Assembly (NCBI RefSeq): GCF_048544455.1
Contig: NC_133538.1
Span: 44,159,969-44,223,968 of the forward strand
Direction: 5' to 3'
DNA: 64,000 nucleotides
Origin: Silene latifolia
Taxonomy: Eukaryota; Streptophyta; Magnoliopsida; Caryophyllales; Caryophyllaceae
Shown here: positions 1 to 10,797 of the stretch, piece after piece
Position numbering within the stretch: the first letter of the stretch is position 1
How the letters are laid out: every line of letters starts with the position of its first letter
The notes under the pieces: model-generated
Seen by the model: only the letters and a program-made list of their open reading frames with translations
Databases searched by the model: none
What the model was told of the DNA's origin: nothing
Position numbers and translations under genes: made by a program

Positions 1-44
1 TTCTAGTGAAAAGAATTGATTCCTAAACCTAATGACGTCTCTCC

Positions 45-53
45 TATTTATAG
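45..53 (-). promoter_or_regulatory. Probable TATA box of LTR1
   Basis: The minus strand reads ctataaata flanked by an inverted repeat (ctcc...ggag). It lies about 570 bp into LTR1, a usual place for a plant LTR promoter. This is a motif match only. Confidence 0.45.
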
Positions 54-137
54 GAGAGATATTTATTAACTTCAAATGGTAATTAAAATATCAAAATAAA
101 TAAGTCCACGCAAGAAAAGCCCGCATCAGATAAAGAA

Positions 138-335
138 CCACTGGATCGAGCACTTTGAGACTCCTCGATTGAGCAACTCCAACCAAAAACATCTCGATCG
201 AGTAGATAAACCACTCGATCGAGGAACCTCCAAATTGCACATTTCGATCGAACAAAGAGACCATTCGATCGAGTACTGTTCCTATTCAAAAGCATTCAAT
301 CGAGCATATAGGCAAGAAAAAGCCCTCGATCGACC
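138..335. repeat. TCGATCGA palindrome array in LTR1
   Basis: Eight copies or near-copies of the 12-bp palindrome ACTCGATCGAGT are spaced about 20-32 bp apart, with several single-base decayed forms (ggatcgag, tcgattga, tcaatcga). Spacing and position within the LTR match the arrays of LTR2 and LTR3. Confidence 0.85.
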
Positions 336-617
336 AAACTACCATTGCACCAGCTCATTTGAACGTTGAATTGCTTCCAAGACGACTTCACGCTTCTCGA
401 GTCGATAGTACTTCCACTCCAAATCCACTCATCTCCGAAATGCAAGCTAAAGGGACAGTTCCAGGCTCAATTCCGCTTCTTTTAGGTCCATTCCTGTAAT
501 TAAATCCAAACAAACAAAAGTAGACTATTCGGGGCATTTCGTAGCCTAAAACTATGAGAACCGCATAGAAATACGTGCATAAGAGGCTTATAAAGACTAT
601 ATAAAATGCACGTATCA

Positions 618-1915
618 CCCGTACTGTTGTCTGTGGGGGCTGTGTGTGGTGCGTTTAGATTGCTTAACTGGTGTTTAGTTGTTGTAAGGTAGTCGGGTTT
701 TGACGTGGTGTTGCGGAAGAACAAGGGTCGGGCATGGATGTCGTGGGTGGTATGTTGTTTATGCAGATTCTAAGCGTGATAAGTATGTATGGGTGGTGTA
801 GTGGTCTGACTTGAGCATGAAGTTCGTAATTTCTAAACAATTACACATATTCCGTATAATTTAACGAATGATTAGGAAGTGGGTTTTCGTTTGTAGTTAG
901 ATTTGGTTATTATAACTAGTGATTTGATAGTAGATTAATAGAATAATTAATAGTCGATTTGATTGTATAAGTTACATAGCGATTGTATGTATCGTGTGTT
1001 GTAGGCAAGCAAATTTTTAGAAGATCACTATTAAACTTGTGCGCGCGGATTTGTGAAAATGTAGGGTTTATCCTACACAATTTATATTTATATGATTGTT
1101 AATTGTTTATATATGTGATTGATTTATATATTGTGATTGTGATTACGTGTTTGGAGTTTAGTTATTATTTGAAGGGACCGATATACCGCTAGTCCTTGTG
1201 AGTTATTTATTGAAGGGACTGATATACCGCTAGTCCTTGGTTATTATTTGAAGGGACCGGTCTAAGCAACCGCTAGTCCTTGTGGCGTCAGTTGATCACT
1301 GGCCGCTCCTCAGAGTCTCTTCCCTAGCAGGCTCACTACTAGGGAGATGTGCACATTTGGAGCTGAGAAAGCGTTAAGAAGAAGTTTGGAGGAGTGGATG
1401 TGATTGGGGTGTGCTGGGGACGGACAAATGTTATGGGTGCTACAGTAACCTGTGATTTTTACAACTGAGCTGGATTTATTATTTTTGTGTTAACACTATT
1501 GTCTTTATTTATGCCGTTAAGTATGTTGTTTGTTTAGTCCCTAGTCAACCTCGTAGTTGACAGTGTATTCGTGAACACCTGTGATGAACAGTAACTGGGG
1601 AGCAGACTTGACAGGTACTTAAGATTAGCTAACTTGTGAGCTTATGAGGATGCATGAGGACTTCGGCCAGTATACCTAGAAGTCTAGATCATATAGTTAA
1701 TTATTCACTTTATTTAATTTCGCTGCGAGTTGTAATTAATTTTATATTAAGTTTATTTAGGTTAATTTGTAATACACATAAAAATCGCTGAATTTTATCT
1801 AAAGTACTTTGATTTGTTGTACTTTGTTATTCACTACCTCGGGAAACCGAGATGGTAACGCTCTCATTACTTGGGAGGCCTAGCTAAAGGCTCCTAAATA
1901 AATGAGGGTGTTACA
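618..1915 (-). mobile_element. LTR-like foreign segment (possible solo LTR)
   Basis: On the minus strand this segment starts TGTAACACCCTCATT, a common plant gypsy LTR start, at 1915. It interrupts the Athila 3' region between LTR1 and int1, where int2 shows that a polypurine tract and about 400 bp of noncoding DNA should lie. No open frame of note and no matching target duplication were found (cgtac on the left, atgcc on the right), so one end may be truncated. The family is not assigned. Confidence 0.45.
1164..1283. repeat. Three tandem ~38-bp repeats
   Basis: Three imperfect copies of a unit containing gaagggaccgatataccgct followed by agtccttg lie head to tail. The third copy carries a short variant (ggtctaagcaa) in place of gatata. 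They sit inside the LTR-like segment. Confidence 0.8.
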
Positions 1916-3241
1916 ATGCCAGCTTGCTTCCTAAGTTAAGCGAGTGCGGATTCATGACCGGCATCACAGGAGTATTGAAGGCATTAAAAGAGGACCATAA
2001 TAAACCATCCGAATCTCAACTGACTGAAAAACTAAGTACAAGTGCCGTTCATTTGGCACATAGCTCACTAAACTCAAACACAATCTCCTCAAAAATATAG
2101 AGTAAGAATGGAGGAGTCAGACGGTCACAAACTTCCCTTTTTAACACCGTCTGAATGAATCACAACAAAAAAAACAACCCTTTTTTTTTCAAACTTCTTT
2201 TTTTTCTTCTGTTTCACGTGAACTCTTTCTTTTTTTCATTTTTCTTTCTTTTTTTTCTTCCTTTCTTTCTTTCACGTTTTCATTTTTTCTTTTTCAATTC
2301 TTTTTTTTTCTTTTTCTTCTTCCTCTATTTACACCAACTCCATACAAAAGATACGGGCCAAACTGCAGACGGAAAGTCATACCACAAAAGGACATACTAA
2401 ACTAGCTTGACTAGGCAGGCTTAATTTTGGATGTAGCTAATGGGTCAAAAAGACAAGTTTTGGCTTATGTGGAGCTAAATGGGTGAAAAATATAAGGAAA
2501 AGGGTAAATTTGCAAGCACCTCCCTACATGTGACACCAACCACAAACCCGAATATGTGCATTTGACAAGAAATTGAATGTCATAAAAGTGCAAAAAAGAT
2601 GAACATGCTATGCAAGGAGTACTACTCTCAATTCCTAATGAACTGGTCATGAATGTCACAAGTTATGGCTCTAAAACTCAGAATTTATCAAGTAGTTTGC
2701 CAATTTATCAGGTCAAGTCTAAACAGTCAGCTATATTTGAACAGAAACTCGTAGACCATGCGTATGACAAAGCTAATAACTATCAATAAAGTGCAAGGCT
2801 CAAGTAAAAAGACAAGTTATAGTGCATTATCATCATGGAAATCTACCGTTCCGACTCAACCTATATGCAAAAATAAACGTGAATTTTTTTGGATTTTTCT
2901 AATTTTTATTGATTTTTTGAATTGTTAATGAAATAAACAAACAATGCAAAGCTGAAAACTAAACAAACAATGCAAAGCTGAAAAATAAACGTGAATGCAA
3001 AACAAATGCAAATGCAGACTCAAAAGGATGCAATACCCTCCCCAAACCAAAACGGACAACGCCCTCGTTGTCCTCCAAAGATACACCAAATAGAGATATA
3101 TACTGGGGAACGGGAATATACAACCAATAAATAAATAAAAACAATAAATAAAAGGAGACAAAATAAAAGAGTAAGAAATACATACAAAATGCGAACTTCC
3201 CCAAACCAGCCAGAAAACCGGGGTAGTGAGTAGACCAGTAG
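1916..3241 (-). other. 3' noncoding region of int1
   Basis: No coding content is supported. The region matches the int2 3' region (about 8200-9300) block by block: a gtgcc-ttcatttggcac block, a long pyrimidine tract on plus (2165-2330, sense-strand GAAA-rich), and two copies of the polypurine-like module (3036-3052 and 3197-3207). The phenylalanine-rich open frame at 2155-2400 is a product of the T-rich tract. Confidence 0.7.
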
Positions 3242-5197
3242 CTACTCGTCAGCGTCGTCGTCGCTGTCGCGGACGTCCTCCACCCTGAACTCAGGATCTC
3301 TCTCCTCCTCTCTCCTCCTCCCCTCATCAGCGCGAGCTCTCTCGACTGCCACCTCTGGGTCCTCGTCCTCCTCCTCCTCAGCAGACTCCGGGTACCTCTC
3401 AGATGGGTACTGGTAGAAGGAAGGGTGTGGCCAACCCTCTGGGATCGGACGGTGTCGCCTCAAGTGTTACTCGTACAGAGGGTGCAAGGCTAGGGCGATG
3501 TCCCTCTCCATACGAGCCTGACGCTCTACAATCTCAAGCAACAAACCGTCACAGCGCCCTTGGTCCATGACCGTCGACGCCACAAAGGATGGAGGTGGTA
3601 CAGAAGTAGCCGATAAGACCGGCTGTGCCTGTGTCTGGTCGGTGGGAGTGGGAGTAGTAGTGGGAGTAGGAGTAGGGGTCGGGATGGGAGTAGCCGTGGA
3701 AGGCTGGGTACTCCCTGAAGGTGTGGACCCCTCTCCAGTCTCAACTCGACGCCGCTTCTTGGCGGCGGGTACAGTGGGAGGTGGTCGGAGTGGAAGGTGA
3801 AGGTCAGGCAGTGGTGGAAGTCGGGCGCCCCTAGCGACAGTAGGCAAAGGGGCTAGACGGGGGAGAGTGTCACAGGGTAAGTCTACAGACAGGAAGCCGT
3901 ATATCTTCCATGTCTGGTAGTCTGGGGTCAGCCAATGCTGAGAGAGCATGGTATCCAGACTCAGATACCTCTCTCCCTCGAGGTACTGCAAGTCACGAGA
4001 CCAAACTGGGAAGAAGGAACGGGCAGGAATGGTGGCTATGTCACCGCAAGAAATAGATCCCGTCTCCTTCAGCCCTTGGGCCTTAAAGTACTGGGCGGTC
4101 AAGTAGGCAATGTTGAGGGTAAAAGGACCTTCACAGTCGACGTTCAGGTAACCGCCCAGGATGGAGAGCTCAGTGTTTGTGATGTTGTTCGGCTCCTTTC
4201 GGCCGAAAATGGTGCTCCCCATCAATCTAAAAAACAACGGGCAGGGGGAAGGTGGACCTGTTGGAGCTTTCGCTCGGTAAAAGTGGTCTGGGCCAGGGTC
4301 TGCCAAAGCTGACGAAAGACCCTCCTAGGGGGTGTAGTCTCACCCGTAGAAGAGAGGCCAAGTCTCCTACCAAACTCATCTAAAGTCATCTGAAAAGTCC
4401 GGTTAAACAACCTAAGGACATCAAGAACTAGTGGGGTCGCATCGTGTGCCCTGAGGAGAAGGTGAAGGAGCTGAGAAACTCAAGGCTCAGCTCCAGAAAG
4501 GTACGACCGCTCATAGTGATGAGTCCGGCCATCCCCGTGCCCCGTAGTAAATCACAAACCGACTCGTAGATGTCGAGTCTCTCAAGTGCCGATTTCTCTA
4601 AAAATCGGGAAGGTACAAACTCGCAGCCTAGAAGGTGATAAAACTTCTTATGATGTAAAGCGTTAACAAAAATTACCTGCGGATAGTCTGAGTGAGAGTC
4701 GAGGGAGGTGTCCCCTCGAACAGTAACCATGCCAGAAGTAGAAGGAGCAGCTGAAGTAGAAGGTACAGCAGAAGTAGAGGTAGCCGGGGCTGATGTAGAA
4801 CGGTAACGTCCACGACCTCGGCCCCGGCCCCGAGAACCCAAAGTAGAAGCCCGCTCAGTGACGGTACGAGGGACTAGGGCCGCTCTAAAGGCAAACTTAC
4901 TGATCGTCGGCGAGACCGCCACGTGTGTGAAAACGGCGGGAGTAGAAGTAGTGGCTGCAGTGGCCACCACCGACGAAGAAAGGCTAGCGAAAGTGGTGGT
5001 GGCGAGAACGGAAGTGGCAAACAAATCGAGCTAGCAAGCGAGCTAGTCTGGGGTAAACACGGTACCAAAGAACAAACTAGGAAAACAGGGACTGCGGTTC
5101 TAACTAAAGTGGAGGCGGTGGCAACAACAGGGGCCACCGTCTCAGTCAAGGATGGACTAGAAGGCGAGCTAGTAGATGGTAGTGAGCTAGAATCCAT
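3242..5197 (-). pseudogene. Athila ORF2 (env-position protein) of int1, broken
   Basis: This is the Athila open frame that lies downstream of pol. It corresponds to the 'putative plant transposon protein' type domain and has no demonstrated function. Order on minus: Ser/Pro/Ala-rich N-terminus from ATG 5197; Arg-Gly patch (RGRGRGRGRY); a DYPQVIF block near 4690; a conserved DEFGRRLGL block near 4375; a GPFTLNIAYLTAQYF block near 4110; a Pro/Thr-rich linker with a nuclear-localisation-like AAKKRRRVE near 3760; and an acidic tail ending in DSDDDADE. The same block order occurs in C (57970-59589) and D. The frame changes near 5000 and 4420-4300, and an in-frame TAA precedes the tail at about 3464. 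The total of about 650 codons is longer than the C copy. No gag, protease or pol accompanies it. Confidence 0.75.
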
Positions 5198-6205
5198 CCT
5201 GTATACAGAGGGTAGGGGATATGATAAGAAAAATAGCGGCTAACAGTGGCTAAACAGCAGGAAAACCAGCATAATAACAGCATGATGAACCTCAAAACTC
5301 CCCTACCAGTCGAAAAATTTCGACCTACACCACAAAATTCCCAACAATTCCTCAAAATTTTCGAATAACAACAAGAAAATGGCGATAGGGGTGGGATAGC
5401 AGTCAACAACAGCAGCAATTAAGCAACAATGAAGTTAACTAGGCAAATTACAGCAACAAGAACCAAGATGACAGTTGAAAATTTCGACTGTCCTGAACCC
5501 ATATCGCAAATTTTGCGTAAAATTCGAGTTTAAGCATGTTAAAGCAATGAGGAAAGGGGATTGATCATCAAGTAAGACAAAGGAGGGCAAACAAAGACAA
5601 TTAAAGTCGAAAAATTCGACTAAACCAACAATTTCGAAACCCTAATTTCAAATTACCTCAGAAAAATGCAAAATTAATTAAATTAAAATGCAATGAGGTG
5701 AAGAAATTACTTAATTGATGAGAAGAAACCTACAAAAGCAATTAATCTTCAATTAACAAGCAAAGGTGTTGATTCTTTACCCAAAAACCGCAAACCTTAA
5801 ACCCTTTAATAGACCGTGTAAACGAGCACAAATCAAGGGGGAATTAAGGGGCTTTGAAAGATTAATTAGCAAGCAAGAGAATGTAGGTGATGGATTTGGT
5901 ATTTAGAGCAATTAAAATGGGGATTTGGGGTGATTTTATCGCAAAAGGAAGGGGATGACGAAACGAATTGGGGAAAATGAATTAGAAACAAAAAACAAAA
6001 GAGTTTAAGGAAGAAACTCCCTGCGTCATTTCCCAATCTACTCGATCGAGTGGTTTAGAACCACTCGATCGAGCACATTGATGCTCCATCTACTCGATCG
6101 AGTAGAATTCTACTCGGTCGAGAACTCCCCATATGTGCTTCACTCTATCGACTAGAATAGGATCACTCGATCGACCAGAATCAACTCGATCGAGTACTCA
6201 AAATT
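5198..6205 (-). other. Leader of int1 ORF2, no gene
   Basis: AT-rich noncoding DNA lies upstream of ORF2 on minus and ends in the palindrome array at 6038-6199. At 6199-6205 it meets LTR2 through aattttg, the first seven bases of the normal Athila leader. It then continues with array sequence instead of the primer-binding site, so primer site, gag and pol appear to have been deleted here. Confidence 0.6.
6038..6199. repeat. TCGATCGA palindrome array upstream of ORF2
   Basis: Seven copies or variants of ACTCGATCGAGT (one tctatcgact, one ctcggtcgag) occur in 160 bp, several arranged as facing pairs. The C and D elements carry a differently worded motif cluster in the equivalent place upstream of ORF2. 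Confidence 0.85.
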
Positions 6206-7676
6206 TGATATGGTCGTTCAGTACCAAAAATAAAACCTAAGTACACAAACAGAAGCTAGCAGTAAGTAGGGTCAATCTCCACAGGGAGGCGGTCACTATC
6301 TACTTGCCTATTCGGTCCGTCTAATGTCACGATTGGGGGGTTTGAAATGTTTGAACTAAACTAAATAAGATAAAGGTAAGAGAATAAGGATAAGAGAAAT
6401 TAGCAAGAGAAAGAGGAAACTAGGATGTCGGTTCATCAATGAACGTCAGTCAATCGCAGTTAAGGTCACAGATCAGTCGATGTGTCGGTCTAAGGCGCAA
6501 CGAATATCTCCTTTCGGTCTCAATTTGCCCTAAAATGCTATTAGCTTAACTTTCGCCCTTACTAAAGCATTCTATTGTTCACTGCAGGTCTCACCCCTTC
6601 CAACCTTTCGGTCTAGGTCAAGGCTTACCTAAATTAAAAGGCTAATTGTGTCGACTCAACTAGCAGGATACAATTATTGCAGTGATTATCAACATAGACT
6701 CAAACAACAACGACCAATCTATAAACTAATTAGCAATTAACATTAGTCCATTGAATCACCTAATACTAGCAAGAGGAAATTAGCTAAACATAATAAAAGT
6801 AATAACAAAAGCAAAGGGGGAAGAAATAAACATTAAATAAAGAGAGAAAAGGGGAAGAAAGAAAGTTACAGTGGAAAGGATCCGGAAAATGGAGAGAAAG
6901 TAGTATTAAACAGTAACCAGAGGAAAAGTAACGTGTGATAGTCTGAAGTATGATAAGAGAGCCCCCTTAACCTAATTATGAAAGCTTTAATAGGAAAACA
7001 AAAGTCTATCCCGAAATTAAGCCCAACACGGGTTAATTAATCCCGCGTAACATCAAAACCACTCGATCGAGTAACTTTAAATCACTCGATCGAGTAAAAT
7101 TAAGCTTAAACCACTCGATCGAGTAGAAAATATACTCGATCGAGTAAACCTTAAATTGAAAGTATTCGATCGAGTAGAAAAAGGACTCGATCGAACATAA
7201 ATCTACTCGATCGAATACTTTCCAGCGCACATTTCCTGCTTCGCGCACTGAACTTCAAACGGTTGCCATTTCTTCGTTACTTGGACAAACAGGGCGATTT
7301 CGGTGGCGTTGGAAAGCTAAGAGGACAATCTTTCATCTCCAATTAGAATCACCTGAATATCAGTTTTATAACTCGAGATATAGCTCTTCAATATAGGCAC
7401 TAGAAATTTGAAGTTCTTCCTTTGCTCGCCTAGCTATCTTACTTCTTTGCGCATCTCAAAATAGCAACATTCCCGCTCCAAATTCACTCTTCCTCCAAAT
7501 GCATGATATACGGACGGTAAAAGGCTTGATTTCACTACTTTCCGGTTCATTCCTGCAAATAAGACAAAACAAACCAAAGTAGCATATTCGGGGCATTTCG
7601 TAGCATAAACTACGATAATAGCATAGAAATACGTGCATAAAAAGGCCTAAAAAGACTATATAAAATGCACGTATCA
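6206..7676 (-). repeat. LTR2 of tandem Athila-like array
   Basis: A 1471-bp LTR with TGATACGTGC at 7676 and ...CATATCA at 6206 (minus). A polypurine tract lies directly at its 5' side (7677-7694), so it serves as the 3' LTR of int2. On its other side lies int1, so it can also be read as the 5' LTR of int1. It is clearly diverged from LTR3 over the inner part, although the length is nearly the same (1474 bp). Confidence 0.85.
7059..7218. repeat. TCGATCGA palindrome array in LTR2
   Basis: Seven copies of ACTCGATCGAGT or one-base variants are spaced about 24, 26, 23, 30, 21 and 19 bp apart. The spacing series resembles that of LTR3 even though the intervening bases differ. Confidence 0.9.
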
Positions 7677-7694
7677 AATCTCCCCAAACCAAAT
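7677..7694 (-). promoter_or_regulatory. Polypurine tract of int2
   Basis: The minus strand reads atttggtttggggagatt directly before TGATACGTGC of LTR2. This is the priming site for second-strand synthesis and marks the LTR boundary. The same module recurs upstream at 9142-9158 and 9264-9274. Confidence 0.85.
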
Positions 7695-9488
7695 CTTTAC
7701 TCGTCCTCGAGTAAACTAAATGCAAACTAATGGAACGGAATAATAACTCAGAGCTAGCTACAAATGCCCACTTAAACCAATTTAATGCAAGCAAACTAAC
7801 ACTTATAGCAAACAGTCAAATGCAAATGAGTTGTAGGATGTTTATAATAAAGCTGAACCGTCGACCTTGCAAGACCTTTAATGATGGAATCTCATGGGTC
7901 ACTCTTCTCTCATGAAGCAAAGGGTAAGCATATATATGTAAGAGAGAAAGAAAAATAGTCGCTCACCTAGACTACGACCCACATAAACATGCATGCAACT
8001 AATATGATAGACAATTCTAGCTACCGTACATACATTCCAACCAAACAAGGTCCTGTCACAACCGAGGGCTTACAAAAATATGGTAAAGTGAGGCAATGGG
8101 TAAGAAAAGGCAGAACATTTATGGGAATGTGGAGGTATAGGTGATCAAGCTACTACCTAAACAAAACCATATAACAACATCCATTTCCAACTCAATTATA
8201 GAATTAAGCATGAGTGCCCTTCATTTGGCACAAAACTCACCAAACCGAACTGAAAATACTCCTCAATAAATGTAAATAAAGCATAGGAGTGAAACCGTCT
8301 CATCAAACAACATCTCTTTTTTTTTTCCTTTCTTTTTTTTCTATTTTTTTGGTTTCTTTTCTTCACATTTTTTTCTTTTTTTTTTCGAATTCCTTTTTTT
8401 TTTTCATTTTTCACTTTTTTTTTATCAACCTCCTTTTCTATATAAATTACCAACTCCGAATCAACAGATACAAGCCAAACTTGGCACAATGAAATATATA
8501 CCGCAGAAACATACACTAAACTAGCTTGGCAAGGCAGGCTAAATTTGGAATGTAGTTAAGGGTCAACAGGCAAATTTGGCTAATGTGGAGTTAAATGGGT
8601 AAAAATGAAAGAAAAGAAAATTGTAAGCACCTCCCTGCATGTGACACCAACCACTAACCCGAACGTATGAAGGAAAAAAGCAATTGAATTTCATATACGT
8701 GCAAACTAATGAACATGTTATGCAAAGAGTATACTACTCACAATCCTACATGAAACTGGTCACAAATGACACCAGTTTATACGGCTCTAAATCTTAGAAA
8801 TTATAAGTAGCTCGCCAAAATTTCAGGTCAAGTCTATTCGTTCACCTAAATTTTAACATTAACTAATAGATATGCAATAAGACAAAGCTAAAGATATTAA
8901 TTTATGCAAGGCTTAAGTAAAAAGGACAATTGCAGTGCAATATCATCACTGAAATCTACCGTTCCGACTCAACCTATATGCAAAAATAAATGTGAAATTT
9001 TTTTATTTTTTCCGAATTTTTTTGTTTTTTTATGAGATTTTTTTGTTTTTTTTTTTGGAAAGAAATATGCATATGAAATATGAAAATGTGATAACAGGAA
9101 TGCAATAAAAGTTAAATGCAGACACAGATATGGATGCATAACCTCCCCAAACCAAACCGTACAATGCCCTCATTGTACCCTAAAAATAGGGAAAGGAAAT
9201 GCAAACTAAAAAAAAGGAGAGTGAAGATGCGGAAAACTTACAAGATAACGCGAAGAAGGGACGTCCCCAAACCAGCCAGCAACATGGGAGGTAACAAACA
9301 GCTTCATAGTGGCGTCATAGGAAGCGAATCAAAGCAAGAAAACTCGATCGAGAGAACCGATTATCAAACAAAATAAAAACTGAAATGTTCGAAAAACAAC
9401 TAAAAAACTTAAACTCCGGGTTGCCTCTTGGACAGCGCTAGTTTCAGACAGGTCCCAGCTCGACCTTTTTTTCTTCGAGCCTCTCTAA
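7695..9488 (-). other. 3' noncoding region of int2
   Basis: No gene is supported. It holds a pyrimidine tract on plus (about 8310-8430; GAAA-rich in sense) and T-rich DNA at 9000-9060. Two extra polypurine-like modules lie at 9142-9158 and 9264-9274. The first is preceded in sense by gagggcattgt, as in int1 and G. Short open frames at 8196-8516 and 9116-9376 are low-complexity by-products. Confidence 0.7.
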
Positions 9489-10544
9489 TTAAACCTGGTC
9501 AAAACAGCTCAAAGCGCGCAGCAACCGATCAAACAGCTGCACATGTGCTACACAGAAATGTAAGTAGCACAACAGTGGAATAAAGAAATAGGAAATAAAA
9601 ATGTACGACCGTTTAAGTCTAACAAATTTCCAATGACAGCTCCTAAATTTGTCCACAAAATAAAGGAGCTCAGGAGCAATTAATAATGATTTAGGGCTCC
9701 ATTTCAGATTAACATATTTGTGACGATAAGTACGGTGAAAAACTATTAAACTACTCGTCCAACTAGGAGGGGGTATAGTATTAAAATACAAAGCATGAGT
9801 CAAATGAGGCGATGTACTATTTAAACAAACAATAATAGAATTATCGTTTACTACCTCGGGTTGGTTGCTCTCAATGTCGGAATCATTGACAAAAGAATAT
9901 ATTACCTCATCCGTGTTAGGAGCAATCACTGACTCAGCTGCCTCCTCTGTGGAAACCGTCCCGTAAATCGCAGCCTCAAGCGTATCCAACTCAGCTTTGA
10001 AAAGGGGAGACTCACCATAACCGTTGTCATCATCAAAATTGTCGTCTAAAACGAACCCAAGTAACAAATCATTGCTCTCACTGGCCAAACCACTCGATCG
10101 AGTAGAATTATTACTCGATCGAGGACTTTCCTCTTGATAATCACTCGATCGAGCATCTGGAACAGCTCGATCGGGTACTCCCTTTAAGCAGTTGTTCGAT
10201 CGAGTGGAATTTTCTGCTCGATCGAACCTTTCATCAGGTATTTCACTCAATCGACTAATAAATGTCACTCGATCGAGTGATTCTTGCTGTACAGTGCATG
10301 AATCTTCCTCTGAAGCATCACTATATGATAGAACTTCGTAATCCGAGTCATAGAAATCATCATCCGCATCAGGCAACATGGTTTCTTCAAGGGAAAAACC
10401 GCTCTCTGCGTAGGTAACGCAGGCTTCCTCTAGTTGCCTAATTTTCGACTCAGCAGCTAGCTGAGCTATTTCAGACTCGAGCTCATCAATTTGCGCAAAA
10501 AATTGTCTATCATGTTCTTGCCTTTTGAGTACAAGTTCCTTCAT
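9489..10544 (-). CDS. Mini-gag-like protein of non-autonomous element int2
   Basis: A 351-codon open frame. Residues 1-50 are Glu/Gln-rich, probably coiled coil (DELESEIAQLAAES), and resemble the gag C-terminal block LLESQIAQLASKS of element G. Residues about 55-90 are acidic. Residues about 90-155 are encoded by the palindrome array read in frame (STRSSG, LDRV). Then comes another acidic part, and a basic/hydrophobic end with a likely membrane-like stretch (SYIFISYFFIPLLCYL) near residue 315. The last ~100 residues match nothing I recognise. Its start overlaps the end of the upstream nucleocapsid frame, and a TA-repeat at about 10548 may have shifted the frame. It is open despite the embedded array. 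Function unknown. Confidence 0.5.
   Translation of the reverse strand: MKELVLKRQEHDRQFFAQIDELESEIAQLAAESKIRQLEEACVTYAESGFSLEETMLPDADDDFYDSDYEVLSYSDASEEDSCTVQQESLDRVTFISRLSEIPDERFDRAENSTRSNNCLKGVPDRAVPDARSSDYQEESPRSSNNSTRSSGLASESNDLLLGFVLDDNFDDDNGYGESPLFKAELDTLEAAIYGTVSTEEAAESVIAPNTDEVIYSFVNDSDIESNQPEVVNDNSIIVCLNSTSPHLTHALYFNTIPPPSWTSSLIVFHRTYRHKYVNLKWSPKSLLIAPELLYFVDKFRSCHWKFVRLKRSYIFISYFFIPLLCYLHFCVAHVQLFDRLLRALSCFDQV
10089..10282. repeat. Palindrome array inside the int2 reading frame
   Basis: Eight TCGATCGA-type palindromes lie within the open frame. Spacer text around 10170-10200 (actcccttt-agcag) matches the LTR3 array at about 12105 (actccctttcagcaa), so an LTR-type cassette seems to have been copied into coding sequence without breaking it. 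Confidence 0.85.
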
Positions 10545-10797
10545 TAAAGATATATATCAGCTCCGCAATCTCTTCTTTCTGCCTATCAGGGGGAGGAGCT
10601 TCTTGTCTCGATGGCCAAACAAACGGAGGCTGTTGGTAGCCCCGTTGATAGGGTAGATGCGGCGGCACAACTACAGAGGAATGGCTAGTGCGTCCCCAAA
10701 GCCTGAACTCGCAGACCACGTCATTTTCTGCCATGCAAAAAGCTGCATTGTGCTCAGCAGCACCACATCTCCCTCAGTAAATCACCTGCTGCGCCAT
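10510..10797 (-). pseudogene. gag: Nucleocapsid zinc-knuckle remnant of int2 gag
   Basis: From ATG 10797 (minus) the frame reads into a CCHC-like knuckle at 10776-10735 (GRCGAAEHNAAFC). The codon where the first Cys of C-X2-C-X4-H-X4-C should be is TGA. After the stop the frame continues with a Pro/Gln-rich stretch (YQQPPFV) like that of element G gag, then EEIAELI, and ends at 10510 after a frame change into the mini-gag frame. The matrix/capsid part of gag is missing altogether: only about 190 bp separate this ATG from the primer-binding site. Confidence 0.6.

Larger units (their letters stand above)
1..617 (-). repeat. LTR1, partial Athila-like LTR (cut by window edge)
   Basis: On the minus strand this begins TGATACGTGCATTTTATATAG at 617, the same start as LTR2 (7676) and LTR3 (12486). 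It contains the same cluster of TCGATCGA palindromes about 290-480 bp from that end. Related LTRs here are about 1.47 kb, so roughly 850 bp lie beyond position 1. It belongs to a different subfamily from LTR2 and LTR3: the ends align well but the middles have diverged. The expected polypurine tract does not follow at 618; foreign sequence does. Confidence 0.8.

Noticed and set aside
138..335. Short repeats with 10-20 bp spacers resembling a CRISPR array
   Set aside because: The repeats are 12-bp palindromes inside plant LTRs, spacers recur between copies, and no cas genes exist. This is eukaryotic retrotransposon DNA.
2155..2400. Phe-rich open frame, and a similar one at 8289-8492
   Set aside because: Both are translations of the T-rich tract; composition explains them and no homology is visible.
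3567..4312. Plus-strand frames at 3567-3800 and 3935-4312, and minus-strand frames at 57118-57641
   Set aside because: These are antisense shadows of ORF2 or of its repeat-rich leader, with no conserved blocks.
9489..9800. Hydrophobic C-terminus of the int2 protein as an envelope transmembrane segment
   Set aside because: One hydrophobic stretch without signal peptide, cleavage site or related envelope blocks is not enough. Reported only as a feature of an unknown domain.
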